Positions 42,019 to 51,611 of a stretch of DNA of 64,000 nucleotides are shown here, piece by piece (within the stretch, counting starts at the first letter, position 1; each line of letters opens with the position of its first letter). The stretch is taken from assembly GCF_000368045.1 (NCBI RefSeq), contig NZ_KB849236.1, positions 434,126 through 498,125 of the forward strand. The letters run 5' to 3'. Source of the DNA: Acinetobacter johnsonii CIP 64.6. GTDB lineage: Bacteria > Pseudomonadota > Gammaproteobacteria > Pseudomonadales > Moraxellaceae. The translations under genes were made by a program, and so were the position numbers. The notes under the pieces are model-generated. The model saw only the letters and a program-made list of their open reading frames with translations. It was not told where the DNA came from and did not search any database.

Positions 42019-42643
42019 TCAAAACACAGATGTTGAAGATGATGAATTTATTGAGACTGGTGGTCTACTTCACTTCGAGCCTGCCAATAATGATTTATGG
42101 CCATGGATTAGAGAAACCTTTCTTGAATCATGGGGCAAACTCCACAATCCAGATCATGAGCACCTATTAAGTTTTCAACCTCCTGAGATTTCATTCCTTT
42201 GGGCCTACACAAAATGCGAAGCGAAAGACCATCGTGTATTGGGTCAAACTGAACGAGTGATGATTAATGTGGGCGGTTGGCGTAAAGATCGGCAAGAGCT
42301 TCAGTTGATTGACTGGTTTGGTGATGTGCCTAAATACATCATCACATTGGATGCGCGCGTATGTCAGATCATGAGTGATGTGGATTTCTGCGCACTGGTA
42401 GAACACGAGCTTTATCACATTGGGCATAAGAAAGATCGGCATGGTGAGTTTGAATATACATCCATGGGTGAGCCTAGACTGTTCTTACGTGGTCATGATG
42501 TTGAAGAATTCCACGGAGTTGTTCAGCGTTACGGTGCATCACCAGATGTCCAAAAAATGGTAGAGCTTGCAAATGATGGTCCAACTATATCTCGGGCTAA
42601 TATTGCTCATGCATGCGGTACATGTTTATTGAAATTAGCGTAG
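41987..42643 (+). CDS. Putative phage metallopeptidase
   Basis: 218 aa. VEHELYHIGHKKD contains HExxH followed by H four residues on, a zinc-protease motif of the phage metallopeptidase family. Further His in RGHDVEEFHGVVQRYG. Commonly found just upstream of terminase genes in such phages; substrate unknown. It overlaps ninB by 32 bp. Confidence 0.8.
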   Translation: MKRPYPPIQDNQNTDVEDDEFIETGGLLHFEPANNDLWPWIRETFLESWGKLHNPDHEHLLSFQPPEISFLWAYTKCEAKDHRVLGQTERVMINVGGWRKDRQELQLIDWFGDVPKYIITLDARVCQIMSDVDFCALVEHELYHIGHKKDRHGEFEYTSMGEPRLFLRGHDVEEFHGVVQRYGASPDVQKMVELANDGPTISRANIAHACGTCLLKLA

Positions 42644-42678
42644 GAGAATTCTTTACGTTTCTATACGACGGGGATCTT

Positions 42679-43167
42679 ATGGCAAAACTCACTGAGCCTA
42701 TGAAAATCTTTATAGTTCAAAGTCTTGCTTGTTTCGAAACACCCCAACAAGTCGCGGACGCTGTAAAGAGTAAATTCAAAGTCGAAATTGACCGAATGCA
42801 ATGTGCTGGATACGACCCAACAAAAGCCACTGGCGAAAAGATGGCTAAAAAGTTAAAGGACCTTTTTTACAATACCAGAGATGAATTTAAGTCCAATGTT
42901 TACGGCATTCCGTTAGCAAATAAAGCTGTACGCCTTAATGAATTGCAGAAAATGTATGACGATTGGGGTAAAAACAAAATCATGAAGCAAAACATCATTA
43001 AACAAATTAAAGATGAGATGCAAGGTCATGATATTCAGCTTCTAGATGTTCAATTAAAGCAGCTTGAAATTGACAGAATTAAAAATGGTGATGGTGAAGG
43101 TGCTGATGATCCAACGCCAGTGAAGGTCACAATTAACGTGGTTAATGCGAGTAAAGAAAATGCCTGA
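42679..43167 (+). CDS. Terminase small subunit (DUF2280-like)
   Basis: 162 aa starting MAKLTEPMKIFIVQSLACFE at 42679 after ACGGGGA; an upstream in-frame ATG lies in the previous gene. N-terminal helix-turn-helix (ETPQQVADAVKSKFKVEIDR) for DNA recognition and a helical C-terminal part. It directly precedes and overlaps the large subunit, hence the assignment. Confidence 0.82.
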   Translation: MAKLTEPMKIFIVQSLACFETPQQVADAVKSKFKVEIDRMQCAGYDPTKATGEKMAKKLKDLFYNTRDEFKSNVYGIPLANKAVRLNELQKMYDDWGKNKIMKQNIIKQIKDEMQGHDIQLLDVQLKQLEIDRIKNGDGEGADDPTPVKVTINVVNASKENA

Positions 43168-44446
43168 CATTAATCCTTCGTTAAATGTTCCTCAAGCCAA
43201 TTTTTTACAGTTGCCCAATAAGTTTCGTGCATTCGTGGCTGGATTTGGTAGTGGTAAAACATGGGTAGGCTGTGCAAGTCTTTGTGATAAGTCTTGGGAA
43301 TTTCCTAAAGTACCACTTGGTTACTTTGCCCCAACCTATCCGCAGATTCGAGACATCTTCTTTCCAACCATTGATGAGGTGGCTTTTGATTGGGGGTTAA
43401 AGACCAAAATCTATGAGACCAACAAAGAGGTTGATATTTATTACGGTCGTCAGTATCGAAGCACAATTATCTGTAGGTCCATGGAGAAGCCTCAAACAAT
43501 CGTAGGTTTTAAGATTGGTCATGCATTGATTGATGAGCTTGATGTAATGAATAAGGATAAGGCTCAACAGGCATGGCGAAAGATTATTGCTCGTATGCGT
43601 TACAAGCAAGCTAGATTGATCAATGGTATTGATGTTGCCACTACGCCAGAGGGATTTAAATTCACTTATGAGCAGTTTGTCAAAGAAGCCAATTCGAGTG
43701 ATGCTAAACGCGCCTTATATGGAATGATTCAAGCATCTACCTACGACAATGAGATGAATTTACCCGATGATTATATTTCGTCACTGCGTGAGTCTTATCC
43801 ACCACAGTTAATCGAAGCTTATTTACGTGGGCAGTTCGTCAACCTAACAAGTGGTGCGGTTTATCCTGACTTTGATCGGGTTTTAAATCACACGGATGAA
43901 GAAATTCGACCTAATGAGCCTTTGGTGATTGGGATGGACTTTAACGTGCTGAAGATGGCTGCTGTTGTTTATGTCATTCGTGATGGCAAGCCTAGAGCAT
44001 TAGATGAGCTTGTAAACGTACGAGATACACCAACCATTGCAAGACTGATCAATGAGCGATTTGCAGGACATGAAATTACTGTAATTCCCGATGCTGCTGG
44101 ACAGGCAAAGTCATCAAAAAATAGCAGTGAATCGGATCATCAAATTTTACGTGAACATGGGTTGCGGGTCGAAGTAAATACAACCAATCCAGCAATTAAA
44201 GATCGGATCAATGCAACCAATGCCTTGATATTGAGCGGAAGTGGTGAACGCACCTTGCTTGTGAATACAAATAAATGCCCTCGATTCACTGAAACACTAG
44301 AACAGCAAATTTACGATGATTTCGGCATGCCTGATAAGAAATCAGGACTGGATCACGTGGGTGATGCTGGAACATATCCTTTGGTTAAAAGATTCCCGAT
44401 CATTAAACCATTCGCTAAAACACTATCACTTAAAACGGTGTACTAA
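43160..44446 (+). CDS. Terminase large subunit
   Basis: 428 aa packaging motor. ATPase: Walker A AGFGSGKTW (about 33-40), Walker B-like ALIDELDVM (about 122-130) and coupling motif VATTPEG. C-terminal RNase H-like nuclease: VIGMDFNVLKMAAVVYV, VIPDAAG and GLDHVGDAGTYPL carry the metal-binding Asp residues. Start MPDINPSLNVPQANF overlaps the small subunit. Confidence 0.94.
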   Translation: MPDINPSLNVPQANFLQLPNKFRAFVAGFGSGKTWVGCASLCDKSWEFPKVPLGYFAPTYPQIRDIFFPTIDEVAFDWGLKTKIYETNKEVDIYYGRQYRSTIICRSMEKPQTIVGFKIGHALIDELDVMNKDKAQQAWRKIIARMRYKQARLINGIDVATTPEGFKFTYEQFVKEANSSDAKRALYGMIQASTYDNEMNLPDDYISSLRESYPPQLIEAYLRGQFVNLTSGAVYPDFDRVLNHTDEEIRPNEPLVIGMDFNVLKMAAVVYVIRDGKPRALDELVNVRDTPTIARLINERFAGHEITVIPDAAGQAKSSKNSSESDHQILREHGLRVEVNTTNPAIKDRINATNALILSGSGERTLLVNTNKCPRFTETLEQQIYDDFGMPDKKSGLDHVGDAGTYPLVKRFPIIKPFAKTLSLKTVY

Positions 44447-45892
44447 ATGGCAGTCAATTCAAAACATCCTAAATATGCTGAATTTGAAGGCCGCTGGAAG
44501 GTCGTTCACGATCTATGTGATGGTGCAAATGCAGTAAAAAAGGCAGGTGCTTTATATCTGCCTGAAATCAATGTGAGCAAAGATCAGCGTGAGAATGATT
44601 TACGTAATAAGGCTTATCGTGATCGTGCCGTGTTGTATGAAATCACCAAAGACACCAAACAGGAATTGATCGGTATTGCCTTCTCGGAAGATCCGAACTT
44701 TGATCCCGATGGTATGGACTTCCTAAAATACAATGCCGATGGCACTGGCAAGTCTTATTACCACTTGATGCAAAGTGCTTTGGGTGGATTGCTTGATGCT
44801 GGCCGTGGCGGTCTCTTTGTGGATTATCCGCAGACAGATGGTGCGACTTCGGTTGCTGAGGTTGAGCGTTTAGGTATTCTGCCGACGGTGGTGCATTACA
44901 AAACCTTAAGTATTATCAATTGGGGTGTGCGAAAAGTTGGTGCTCACTTCAAAACGGCTTTGGTGGTCCTTGCTGAGAAAGATTCGATTGTCGATCCGGC
45001 AGATGAATTCAGCTTAAAAGAGATTCAGCTCTACCGGGTATTGCGACTGGATCAGAACGGTGAATATTGTGTTCAGATTTATTCTGATCGCACTGGTACC
45101 TTGCATGCTGATAGCGAACCTTATTATCCGACTGATGCAAATGGTTCGAAGTGGAATGAGATTCCATTTATGCCGATTGGATCGGTGGCCAATGATTGGG
45201 AGATCGACAATATCCCGCTTGAGTCACTGGCGTTGATGAATATTGCGCACTATCACAACTCGGCTGAGTATGAGAATAGTGTGTTCCTCTGTGGTCAGAT
45301 TCAACCAGTAATGACTGGCCTTGATACCGAGTGGCGTGACCATCTTGAAGAGCAGGGCGTGATGCTTGGCTCTACAACTCCTTTAATGCTTCCAACAGGT
45401 GCAACGTTCACCTTTGCTCAGGCAGAGGAACAGATGATTGCCAAAGAGGCAATGGAAGCCAAAGAGAAGCACATGAAGGCTTTAGGTGCAAAACTACTTG
45501 AAGAAAATCAGGTGGTGAAAACTGCAACTGAATCCAATAATGAATCGATGGCGAAATATTCTGTCTTGTCGTTGTGTGTGGCGAACCTCAATGAAGCATC
45601 TGAGGTGGTTTTGCGCTGGTGTGCTAAATACTTCGGCTCAGGCGATAAAGCTAAGTTCACAATCAAACAAGACTTCGCTAAAGGCAAGCTCTCACTGGAT
45701 GCATTGAAGTTCTATAACGAGCTTGTTCAGCAAGGCAAATTGAGCCGTGAAACCTTCCACACAATCCGCACGACTGGCAAAGTTCCTGAGATTGATTTTA
45801 AGGAAGAAGAACAGCGGATCGAAGCTGAAACGGCCAGTGCTTTACCGGGTATGAACTATGAACGACCAAATAGCACAACGAGCAATACTTAA
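44447..45892 (+). CDS. Portal protein (DUF4055 family)
   Basis: 481 aa, immediately after the terminase. It has a DUF4055-type start (HPKYAEFEGRWKVVHDLCDG) and the characteristic LLDAGRGGLFVDYP and EIPFMPIGS motifs. It forms the dodecameric ring through which DNA enters the head. Its end overlaps the MuF gene by 35 bp. Confidence 0.9.
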   Translation: MAVNSKHPKYAEFEGRWKVVHDLCDGANAVKKAGALYLPEINVSKDQRENDLRNKAYRDRAVLYEITKDTKQELIGIAFSEDPNFDPDGMDFLKYNADGTGKSYYHLMQSALGGLLDAGRGGLFVDYPQTDGATSVAEVERLGILPTVVHYKTLSIINWGVRKVGAHFKTALVVLAEKDSIVDPADEFSLKEIQLYRVLRLDQNGEYCVQIYSDRTGTLHADSEPYYPTDANGSKWNEIPFMPIGSVANDWEIDNIPLESLALMNIAHYHNSAEYENSVFLCGQIQPVMTGLDTEWRDHLEEQGVMLGSTTPLMLPTGATFTFAQAEEQMIAKEAMEAKEKHMKALGAKLLEENQVVKTATESNNESMAKYSVLSLCVANLNEASEVVLRWCAKYFGSGDKAKFTIKQDFAKGKLSLDALKFYNELVQQGKLSRETFHTIRTTGKVPEIDFKEEEQRIEAETASALPGMNYERPNSTTSNT

Positions 45893-46979
45893 TGCCTTAA
45901 GCCAACATTCAGCCTACAGCTATCGAGCATCAACACAAGCCGTAAATGAGGTTTTAAGCCAATTTTACGGCCTGTCCAATAAGATGGTGTCAGAGCTAAG
46001 GGAATTGCTTGAAAACCTGTCTGAGGCTGAAAGAATCGCATTGGCGAGTGGTCAATACACTACTGACCAATTGAAAGAAATCCGAAGCCTGCTGAATGAT
46101 CGATTTAAAGAGATTTTAGTTGAGGTGCCAGAAACCTTTCACCAGTCAGCGGTCAGCATGGCGGTGTATGAAGCATCGTACGTCAGCCAATTGATGACAG
46201 GTGCGGCAGCTTTGGTCAGCAGTGAGCAGCTTTATAAAAAAGCAAAGTCTACTCCATTGGCAGGTGGTCAGCTCATTAACGAAATGTTTGGCTTTGTACT
46301 GGATAAGGCTCGAAAGCAGGTTGAATATGCCATTCGTGACGGTATCAATCAGGGTCAGACGAATCAGGAAATCATTACCCGCATTCGTGGCAAGCGAACC
46401 AAGGTAGGCAATCAGTACGCTTATGTGGGTGGTATCTGGGATGCGACTAAGGTTGAGATTGAGCGAACTGTCAGGACGGCACGAAGTCATGTGGCGAATG
46501 TCACATACCTAGACACATTTAGAGCTTTGGGATTTACCCATGTGAAGTTCTTGAGCGTAATTGATGGAAGGACTTCTAAGCAGTGTGCCAGCCTTGATCA
46601 ACTAATGTGGGAGATTGATAGTCCTCTAATTAGGCAGCCTCCACTGCATTATAATTGCCGAAGTGCCCTCATTGGTGTTGATAAAGATGGCAGTGTTTCT
46701 GGTAAGCGACCTTTTGTGCTGGACAAGCGAAAAGTTAAAGACATCCCTAACGATCAACGTGAAGGGATTATTGGTCAAGTATCAGCAGATACAAGCTTCA
46801 AAGATATGCTGAAGAATAATGATGGTTTTGCAAAAGAATGGCTTGGCCCATCGCGTTACAAGCTCTACAAAGAAGGGGATTACAGCATCGATAAGTTTGT
46901 CGATCCGCAAGGTGCTATGTACACGCTGGATGAGTTAAAGGCGTTGGATGCTAAGACGTTTAAGGAGTTGGGATTGTGA
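45858..46979 (+). CDS. MuF/SPP1 gp7-type minor head protein
   Basis: 373 aa. C-terminal Phage_Mu_F domain: EIERTVRTARSHVANVTYLD, FLSVIDGRTSKQCASLDQ and PPLHYNCRSALIGV. It binds the portal and is packed in the procapsid. The last 60 residues have no toxin-like features. Confidence 0.9.
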   Translation: MNDQIAQRAILNALSQHSAYSYRASTQAVNEVLSQFYGLSNKMVSELRELLENLSEAERIALASGQYTTDQLKEIRSLLNDRFKEILVEVPETFHQSAVSMAVYEASYVSQLMTGAAALVSSEQLYKKAKSTPLAGGQLINEMFGFVLDKARKQVEYAIRDGINQGQTNQEIITRIRGKRTKVGNQYAYVGGIWDATKVEIERTVRTARSHVANVTYLDTFRALGFTHVKFLSVIDGRTSKQCASLDQLMWEIDSPLIRQPPLHYNCRSALIGVDKDGSVSGKRPFVLDKRKVKDIPNDQREGIIGQVSADTSFKDMLKNNDGFAKEWLGPSRYKLYKEGDYSIDKFVDPQGAMYTLDELKALDAKTFKELGL

Positions 46980-47188
46980 GTGATAACAAAGCGCGGTTAT
47001 TAGTTATAAAGCGCATCAGACATAACTTGGCTGTGTTTGATGAGGAAACAAATCAACCACTAAGTGGTCAGAGTTCAGTTGTTGTGGAAAGCCGTGATGG
47101 CGAACCACCCAAAGTCACTATTACATTTGATGCATGGGGGTCTCATGGTATTCGCTTTGAAGATGACCCACGACAAGAAATTGATTAA
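46976..47188 (+). CDS. Small phage head-region protein
   Basis: 70 aa, beta-rich (ARLLVIKRIRHNLAVFDEET, PPKVTITFDAWG). Overlaps the MuF stop. Not recognised. Confidence 0.6.
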   Translation: MSDNKARLLVIKRIRHNLAVFDEETNQPLSGQSSVVVESRDGEPPKVTITFDAWGSHGIRFEDDPRQEID

Positions 47189-47206
47189 ACAACCAAATCC
47201 AAACCT

Positions 47207-47227
47207 AGACCCAAACGGGTCTTTTTT
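47207..47227 (+). terminator. Terminator-like hairpin before the scaffold gene
   Basis: GACCC-AAAC-GGGTC followed by seven T and then ATGCC. A GCAGT/ACTGC hairpin comes next. Confidence 0.75.
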
Positions 47228-47269
47228 TATGCCCGCAGTTTGTGACTGCACAATCGCTCGGAGAGCAGC

Positions 47270-47992
47270 ATGTTTGAATATGAACTCGATAGCCTAGAGG
47301 GCTTAGAAGAATCACAGAAAGCTTTTTATGAAGAAAAGGACGGCAAATTCGTCCTGAAAGTAAAAGGCATTCCACAACCCCAGCCACAAAACGATGACGG
47401 CCTACGCAAAAAGGTTGATGAATTGCTTGCTGAAAAGAAAGCGGAACAGCAAAAGCGCAAAGAAGCGGAAGAACAGGCCCGAAAAGAATCTGAAGAAAAT
47501 GCTCGCAAAAAAGGCGACATTGACGCTTTGGAAAAGTCATGGGGTGACAAACTTGCAGCACGTGAAACCGAGCTTTTAAACGAAAAGCAGGCACTTGAAG
47601 CGCAAGTCTACAAATTAACAGTTGGAAGCAAAGCCACTGAACTGGCAGCAAAACTCGCTGTACCAGGTAGTGATTCAGTTTTACTTCCACATATTAGCAA
47701 TCGCCTACAGGTTGAAACTGTGGAGGGTGAAATCAAAATCCGTGTTCTTGATTTGCAGGGCAAGCCAAGTGCATTGAGCATTGAAGATTTAGAAAAAGAA
47801 TTTCGTGCGAATGAGGCATTCAAGCCTTTGATTCGTGCGTCAAACGCATCAGGAAGTGGGGCTTCTGGTGGTCAAGGTGGCGGTGCTACTAAAAAACCAA
47901 GCGAAATGACAACTCAAGAACGTATCGAGTGGAAGCAACGAGATCCAGCTGGATTTAAAGCGGCCCTTGATGCTGGTGAATTTAATACTTAG
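47270..47992 (+). CDS. Capsid scaffolding protein
   Basis: 240 aa, acidic and charged with a central coiled coil (VDELLAEKKAEQQKRKEAEE) and low-complexity Gly/Ser linker (SGSGASGGQGGGA) before a small helical C-terminus that would bind the coat protein. Directly upstream of the capsid gene, as usual for scaffolds. Confidence 0.85.
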   Translation: MFEYELDSLEGLEESQKAFYEEKDGKFVLKVKGIPQPQPQNDDGLRKKVDELLAEKKAEQQKRKEAEEQARKESEENARKKGDIDALEKSWGDKLAARETELLNEKQALEAQVYKLTVGSKATELAAKLAVPGSDSVLLPHISNRLQVETVEGEIKIRVLDLQGKPSALSIEDLEKEFRANEAFKPLIRASNASGSGASGGQGGGATKKPSEMTTQERIEWKQRDPAGFKAALDAGEFNT

Positions 47993-48005
47993 GAATAAAT
48001 AGCAT

Positions 48006-49010
48006 ATGGCTACTACTCAAGTTAAAGATATTTGGGATGCAGATATTGCAGCATCCTACAAAACCTTAGATGCATTGGAAAAAACTGCTATTGCAGATTC
48101 CGGTGTACTGGCTACCACTGAAGAAATGCAAGAGCTACTGAATGCTCGCAAGCCAAAGATTGAGCTTCCGTATTGGAATGACCTTGATGCATCAATTGAG
48201 CCAAACTACTCAACTGACGACCCGGCTGACATTGCTGTTCCATTGGCTGTGACCACTGGTGACATGAGGGCTTATGTTGCGAACGTCAACGAAGGTTGGT
48301 CGTCTGCTTCACTGGTTAAAGAATTAACCAATAAAGACCCACTTAATGAACTGGTTCGTGGTCGCATTAACCCATACTGGCGCAAACAGGCTCAGCGCCG
48401 ACTTATTGCTTCATTGATCGGTGTTTACCGTGAAAACGTGGCGAATGGTGCGAGCGATATGATCATCACTGATGCGGTCAATGGCTTGAACTCCGATGTG
48501 ATTATCGATGCAGAAGCAAGTATGGGTGACAACCTGGACAAGCTTGGCATCATCATCATGCACAGCAAAAAATATGCTGATCTGCAAAAGCAAAATCAAA
48601 TTGAGTTCATCGTGGACTCTGAAGCAAAAACCCGAATTGCCGTGTATCAAAATAAGCGCGTTGTTGTTGATGACAGCATGCCAAACCTTGGCACCGCATT
48701 AGCTCCACAATACCTAACTATGGTCGCGGGTGCTGGTGCAATCGGTTATGCATACGGCCAGCCGCAGAATGCTGAAACCGTGGCTTATGTCGATGATCAA
48801 GCAAACGGTGGTGGTGTTGAGACTCTATGGTCTCGTCGTAAATTCATCATACATCCGCTTGGCTACTCATTCACTGCTACCACTATCACTGGTAATGGCA
48901 CCGAAGCGAAAGCCTTTGCGCCTTCATGGGTTGACTTGGCTTTAGCTGCAAACTGGGAGCGTGTTGTAGATCGTAAAGCAGTTCCAATCTCATTCATTGT
49001 GACCAAATAA
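48006..49010 (+). CDS. Major capsid protein
   Basis: 334 aa, position and length of an HK97-fold coat protein. Typical phrases: INPYWRKQAQRRLIASLIGV, ADLQKQNQIEFI and FIIHPLGYSFTATTITGNG. No long cleaved N-terminal domain and no protease gene nearby; a separate scaffold is used instead. Confidence 0.92.
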   Translation: MATTQVKDIWDADIAASYKTLDALEKTAIADSGVLATTEEMQELLNARKPKIELPYWNDLDASIEPNYSTDDPADIAVPLAVTTGDMRAYVANVNEGWSSASLVKELTNKDPLNELVRGRINPYWRKQAQRRLIASLIGVYRENVANGASDMIITDAVNGLNSDVIIDAEASMGDNLDKLGIIIMHSKKYADLQKQNQIEFIVDSEAKTRIAVYQNKRVVVDDSMPNLGTALAPQYLTMVAGAGAIGYAYGQPQNAETVAYVDDQANGGGVETLWSRRKFIIHPLGYSFTATTITGNGTEAKAFAPSWVDLALAANWERVVDRKAVPISFIVTK

Positions 49011-49020
49011 GGAGTAAGCA

Positions 49021-49326
49021 ATGGGAATCGGTAAAGGCGAAAACAAAAACACCTGGGATGACTTTCTAAAGTCTCAACAAGGTGGTCAAGCTAAGAAAAC
49101 TGGTGCCACATCAGGGCGAGCATCTGGATCGGGTGCTTCAGCAGGTGGTGCTAAAGAAGCGGAAAAAAATGGCGGTGGTACTGAAGGTGCTGGTGACGGC
49201 ACCCAACCAACTGACTTCAATGCTCTAACGGTTGAAAAACTCAAAGGGCAGCTTGCAGCAAAAGGAATTGAGATTCCTGCTGATGCAAAAAAGGCTGATT
49301 TAGTCGCTCTATTAGAACAGGAATAA
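49021..49326 (+). CDS. Head-region protein with C-terminal HeH/SAP-like motif
   Basis: 101 aa. Gly/Ala/Ser-rich flexible N-terminus, then LTVEKLKGQLAAKGIEIPAD, AKKADLVALLEQE, a helix-extended-loop-helix motif known in phage head proteins. Possible DNA- or capsid-decorating role. Confidence 0.72.
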   Translation: MGIGKGENKNTWDDFLKSQQGGQAKKTGATSGRASGSGASAGGAKEAEKNGGGTEGAGDGTQPTDFNALTVEKLKGQLAAKGIEIPADAKKADLVALLEQE

Positions 49327-49328
49327 CT

Positions 49329-49709
49329 ATGAATTACGTCACTATCGATTCAGTCACTCAAAGCCTTGGCCCAGATTGGGCTGGATCGAGTGACGCTAAT
49401 CTCGCAGTTACTCAAGCGAATGCTTGGCTTCGTGCCAAGCGTCTGCGTCAATTTGAAGTAATCCCAGAAGATGTATTACTTGCAGGGGCTTATGCTGCAC
49501 AGATGGCCGCTAAAGGTGAGTTATATAAAGACCGTGCGGATGGCGTTGTAGCATCTAAAACAGTGTCAGCTCAATCAGGCACAAGCGTTTCCAAAACCTA
49601 TGTGGCTGGGAAAGAGGAAGGCAAGAGTTCAACAATGACATTCATTGATGACTTGCTGAGTCCATACCTCTTAAAAGGCTTTGCAATTAATACATTTGTG
49701 GTGAAGTGA
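49329..49709 (+). CDS. Head-tail connector (neck) protein, DnaT-like fold
   Basis: 126 aa: SDANLAVTQANAWLRAKRLR, PEDVLLAGAYAAQMAAKGEL are typical of the small helical adaptor after the capsid gene, often labelled DnaT-like single-strand binding protein in databases. Function as neck adaptor inferred from position. Confidence 0.72.
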   Translation: MNYVTIDSVTQSLGPDWAGSSDANLAVTQANAWLRAKRLRQFEVIPEDVLLAGAYAAQMAAKGELYKDRADGVVASKTVSAQSGTSVSKTYVAGKEEGKSSTMTFIDDLLSPYLLKGFAINTFVVK

Positions 49710-50074
49710 TGAGAGAAGAATTACAAGCCGAACTTGCAGCAGCATTCAATGAAGATCTGGCCGATGCAGTCGACTCCTTCACCTGTGAAAAGCCGATTTA
49801 TTCAGGCGAGTTTGATTTTGAAACGCAGACTTATCCCATTGTTGGCAATGAATCATATTCAGGGCGTGGTGTTCTCGGTAATTATTTAAAAGACTTGGTA
49901 AAGCCTATCGACTACCAAACTACCGATGCAAAGGCCATTGTCCTTCAAAATGAGCTTACAGGTATCCCACAAATAGGGGATGTCTGGCAGTTTAGGGATG
50001 GTGGTTTTGAGGTTAAAAATATTAGCCAAGATCCAACAAGTAGCATTTGGACTTGCCAGCTTAGAAAGGTGTAG
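49709..50074 (+). CDS. Head-tail joining / stopper-type protein
   Basis: 121 aa, beta-rich (TCEKPIYSGEFDFETQTYPI; GDVWQFRDGGFEVKNISQDP). Fits the head-tail joining (stopper) slot between adaptor and tail-completion protein. Start at ATG 49709 overlaps the previous stop. Confidence 0.7.
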   Translation: MREELQAELAAAFNEDLADAVDSFTCEKPIYSGEFDFETQTYPIVGNESYSGRGVLGNYLKDLVKPIDYQTTDAKAIVLQNELTGIPQIGDVWQFRDGGFEVKNISQDPTSSIWTCQLRKV

Positions 50075-50076
50075 CA

Positions 50077-50454
50077 ATGGGATGGAAAAACAAACCGAGT
50101 AATTTCGCGCTTGAAATAAAAAAGGTTGGCGATGAACATTTGCGAAAAGTGAGTGCTGAAATGTTGCAGCAGGTGATTGTTGGTAGTCCTGTAGATACTG
50201 GAGCATTCCGTGGCAATCATCGAATATCTGTGAATAGCCCAGACAATACATATGACCTATCTACAGCTGATAAAGGTGGTGGCGCAACACAGCAAGAAGG
50301 CAACCAAAAGATTCTTCAGGTTAAGTTGGGTGATCTTGTTTATGTGCAAAATAACCTGCCTTATGCAGTTGCACTAGAAAATGGACATAGCCAGCAAAGA
50401 CCTTTGGGTATCTATTCAGTCGCCTTTATGAACGTATCGAGTAAATACAAATGA
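50077..50454 (+). CDS. HK97 gp10-like tail completion protein
   Basis: 125 aa. VGSPVDTGAFRGNHRISVNS and LPYAVALENGHSQQRPLGI are hallmarks of HK97-gp10 family tail-component proteins. Confidence 0.87.
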   Translation: MGWKNKPSNFALEIKKVGDEHLRKVSAEMLQQVIVGSPVDTGAFRGNHRISVNSPDNTYDLSTADKGGGATQQEGNQKILQVKLGDLVYVQNNLPYAVALENGHSQQRPLGIYSVAFMNVSSKYK

Positions 50455-50861
50455 TGACACTTACCCAAGCCGAAACAGCCATTCATCGGGAAATTATCAG
50501 GATTGCCAGGCTAGAAGACTTAACTGTTGAAATGCCAAATAAGCCACCAATTAATGGCATGCCATTTGAACCACCAAAAAATAAGGCTTGGAGTAAGGTA
50601 TTTATCCAGTACGCTGATAGCCAGATTGTAGGTATCGGAAACAAGCCATGCATTCGGGACCAAGGTATTATTTCAATTCAATGCTTTGCGCCACTGGGTA
50701 GTGGCATGGTGATACTTTCTGAGTTGTGCGACACATGGCGAAAGTATCTGCAATCATTCGGTGTATCTCATCTCGAAATATACAAAGTTCATGCACCGCA
50801 GAGCATGGATGACCAAGACTTTTACGCAAAAATAATTAGAGCTGAGTTTCGAGTGAACTAG
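50451..50861 (+). CDS. Tail terminator protein
   Basis: 136 aa (DUF4128-like): EIIRIARLEDLTVEMPNKPP, SKVFIQYADSQIVGIGNKPC. Caps the tail tube before joining the head. ATG at 50451 overlaps the previous gene. Followed by a terminator. Confidence 0.78.
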   Translation: MMTLTQAETAIHREIIRIARLEDLTVEMPNKPPINGMPFEPPKNKAWSKVFIQYADSQIVGIGNKPCIRDQGIISIQCFAPLGSGMVILSELCDTWRKYLQSFGVSHLEIYKVHAPQSMDDQDFYAKIIRAEFRVN

Positions 50862-50877
50862 CTTAAACACTTAATCA

Positions 50878-50903
50878 AACCGTCCTTATTGGGCGGTTTT
50901 TTT
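50878..50903 (+). terminator. Terminator after the tail terminator gene
   Basis: AACCGTCC/GGGCGGTT with loop TTATT, then T run and ATGCC. Confidence 0.87.
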
Positions 50904-50999
50904 ATGCCTGCTTTCAGGCAAACCACTGGCTAGAGCGACGGTTCGAAAAGCGCGTTTCCATATTCAGCGTGCCTGCCAGTTTCTTTTTTTTGAATATGG
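50903..50999 (+). other. Structured leader of the second Rha gene
   Basis: GCCTG-CTTT-CAGGC (50903-50916) is followed by a 9-bp perfect inverted repeat CCATATTCA (50958-50966) and TGAATATGG (50991-50999) enclosing CCTGCCAG and a run of eight T. The long stem ends just before the Rha ribosome-binding site AGGAGGAA. Confidence 0.5.
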
Positions 51000-51012
51000 T
51001 TAGGAGGAAGTC

Positions 51013-51537
51013 ATGAATATGATGACAACATTAAATTTACGCGCCATGGTCTCAAATGAAAATGGTGAACCAAAGACAACCAGTTATGCAGTAGCGGAAG
51101 CATTCAAAAAAAGACACTCTGATGTGCTTCGAGCCATTAAAAATATGAAGTGCTCACAGAAATTTCGTGAGCGCAATTTTGCGCTTTGCTTTGAAAACAA
51201 CAAGTTACAGAACGGAAAGCCAAGAAAATTTTATCAAATGACTAAAGATGGGTGGATGTTTCTGGTGATGGGCTTTAATGGTGAGAAGGCTGATGCAGTA
51301 AAAGAGCAATTTATTGATGCCTTTAACTGGATGGCAAGCCAATTAACCCAAGTCTTTCAATCTAAATGGGCGCGATATAACCATATTGTCGGTTATCGCA
51401 ATAGTCGAAAGCAGCAAGTTAGTTGCTCAGCCAGAGATATGAATGTGTGGAAACAAGAAAAGCATCCGCTTGATGATGAAATAACGCAATTAGAAAGTGA
51501 ATTGCAGCCGTCATTGCCATTCTTCCAATCATCTTGA
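51013..51537 (+). CDS. Second Rha-family regulatory protein
   Basis: 174 aa. Rha domain: TSYAVAEAFKKRHSDVLRAI, KFRERNFALCFENN, KFYQMTKDGWMFLVMGFNGE. Strong AGGAGGAA site before the ATG. It interrupts the tail genes between tail terminator and tail tube and is flanked by terminators on both sides, so it is an accessory insertion. C-terminal part after about 120 is not typical. Confidence 0.85.
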   Translation: MNMMTTLNLRAMVSNENGEPKTTSYAVAEAFKKRHSDVLRAIKNMKCSQKFRERNFALCFENNKLQNGKPRKFYQMTKDGWMFLVMGFNGEKADAVKEQFIDAFNWMASQLTQVFQSKWARYNHIVGYRNSRKQQVSCSARDMNVWKQEKHPLDDEITQLESELQPSLPFFQSS

Positions 51538-51566
51538 TCAGATTTTAAATCTAACCAAAACCAATG

Positions 51567-51587
51567 CCACCGAAAGGTGGTTTTTTT
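51567..51587 (+). terminator. Terminator of the second Rha gene
   Basis: CCACC-GAAA-GGTGG followed by seven T and ATGCC. Confidence 0.85.
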
Positions 51588-51611
51588 ATGCCTAAAATTA
51601 AGGAGCACACT

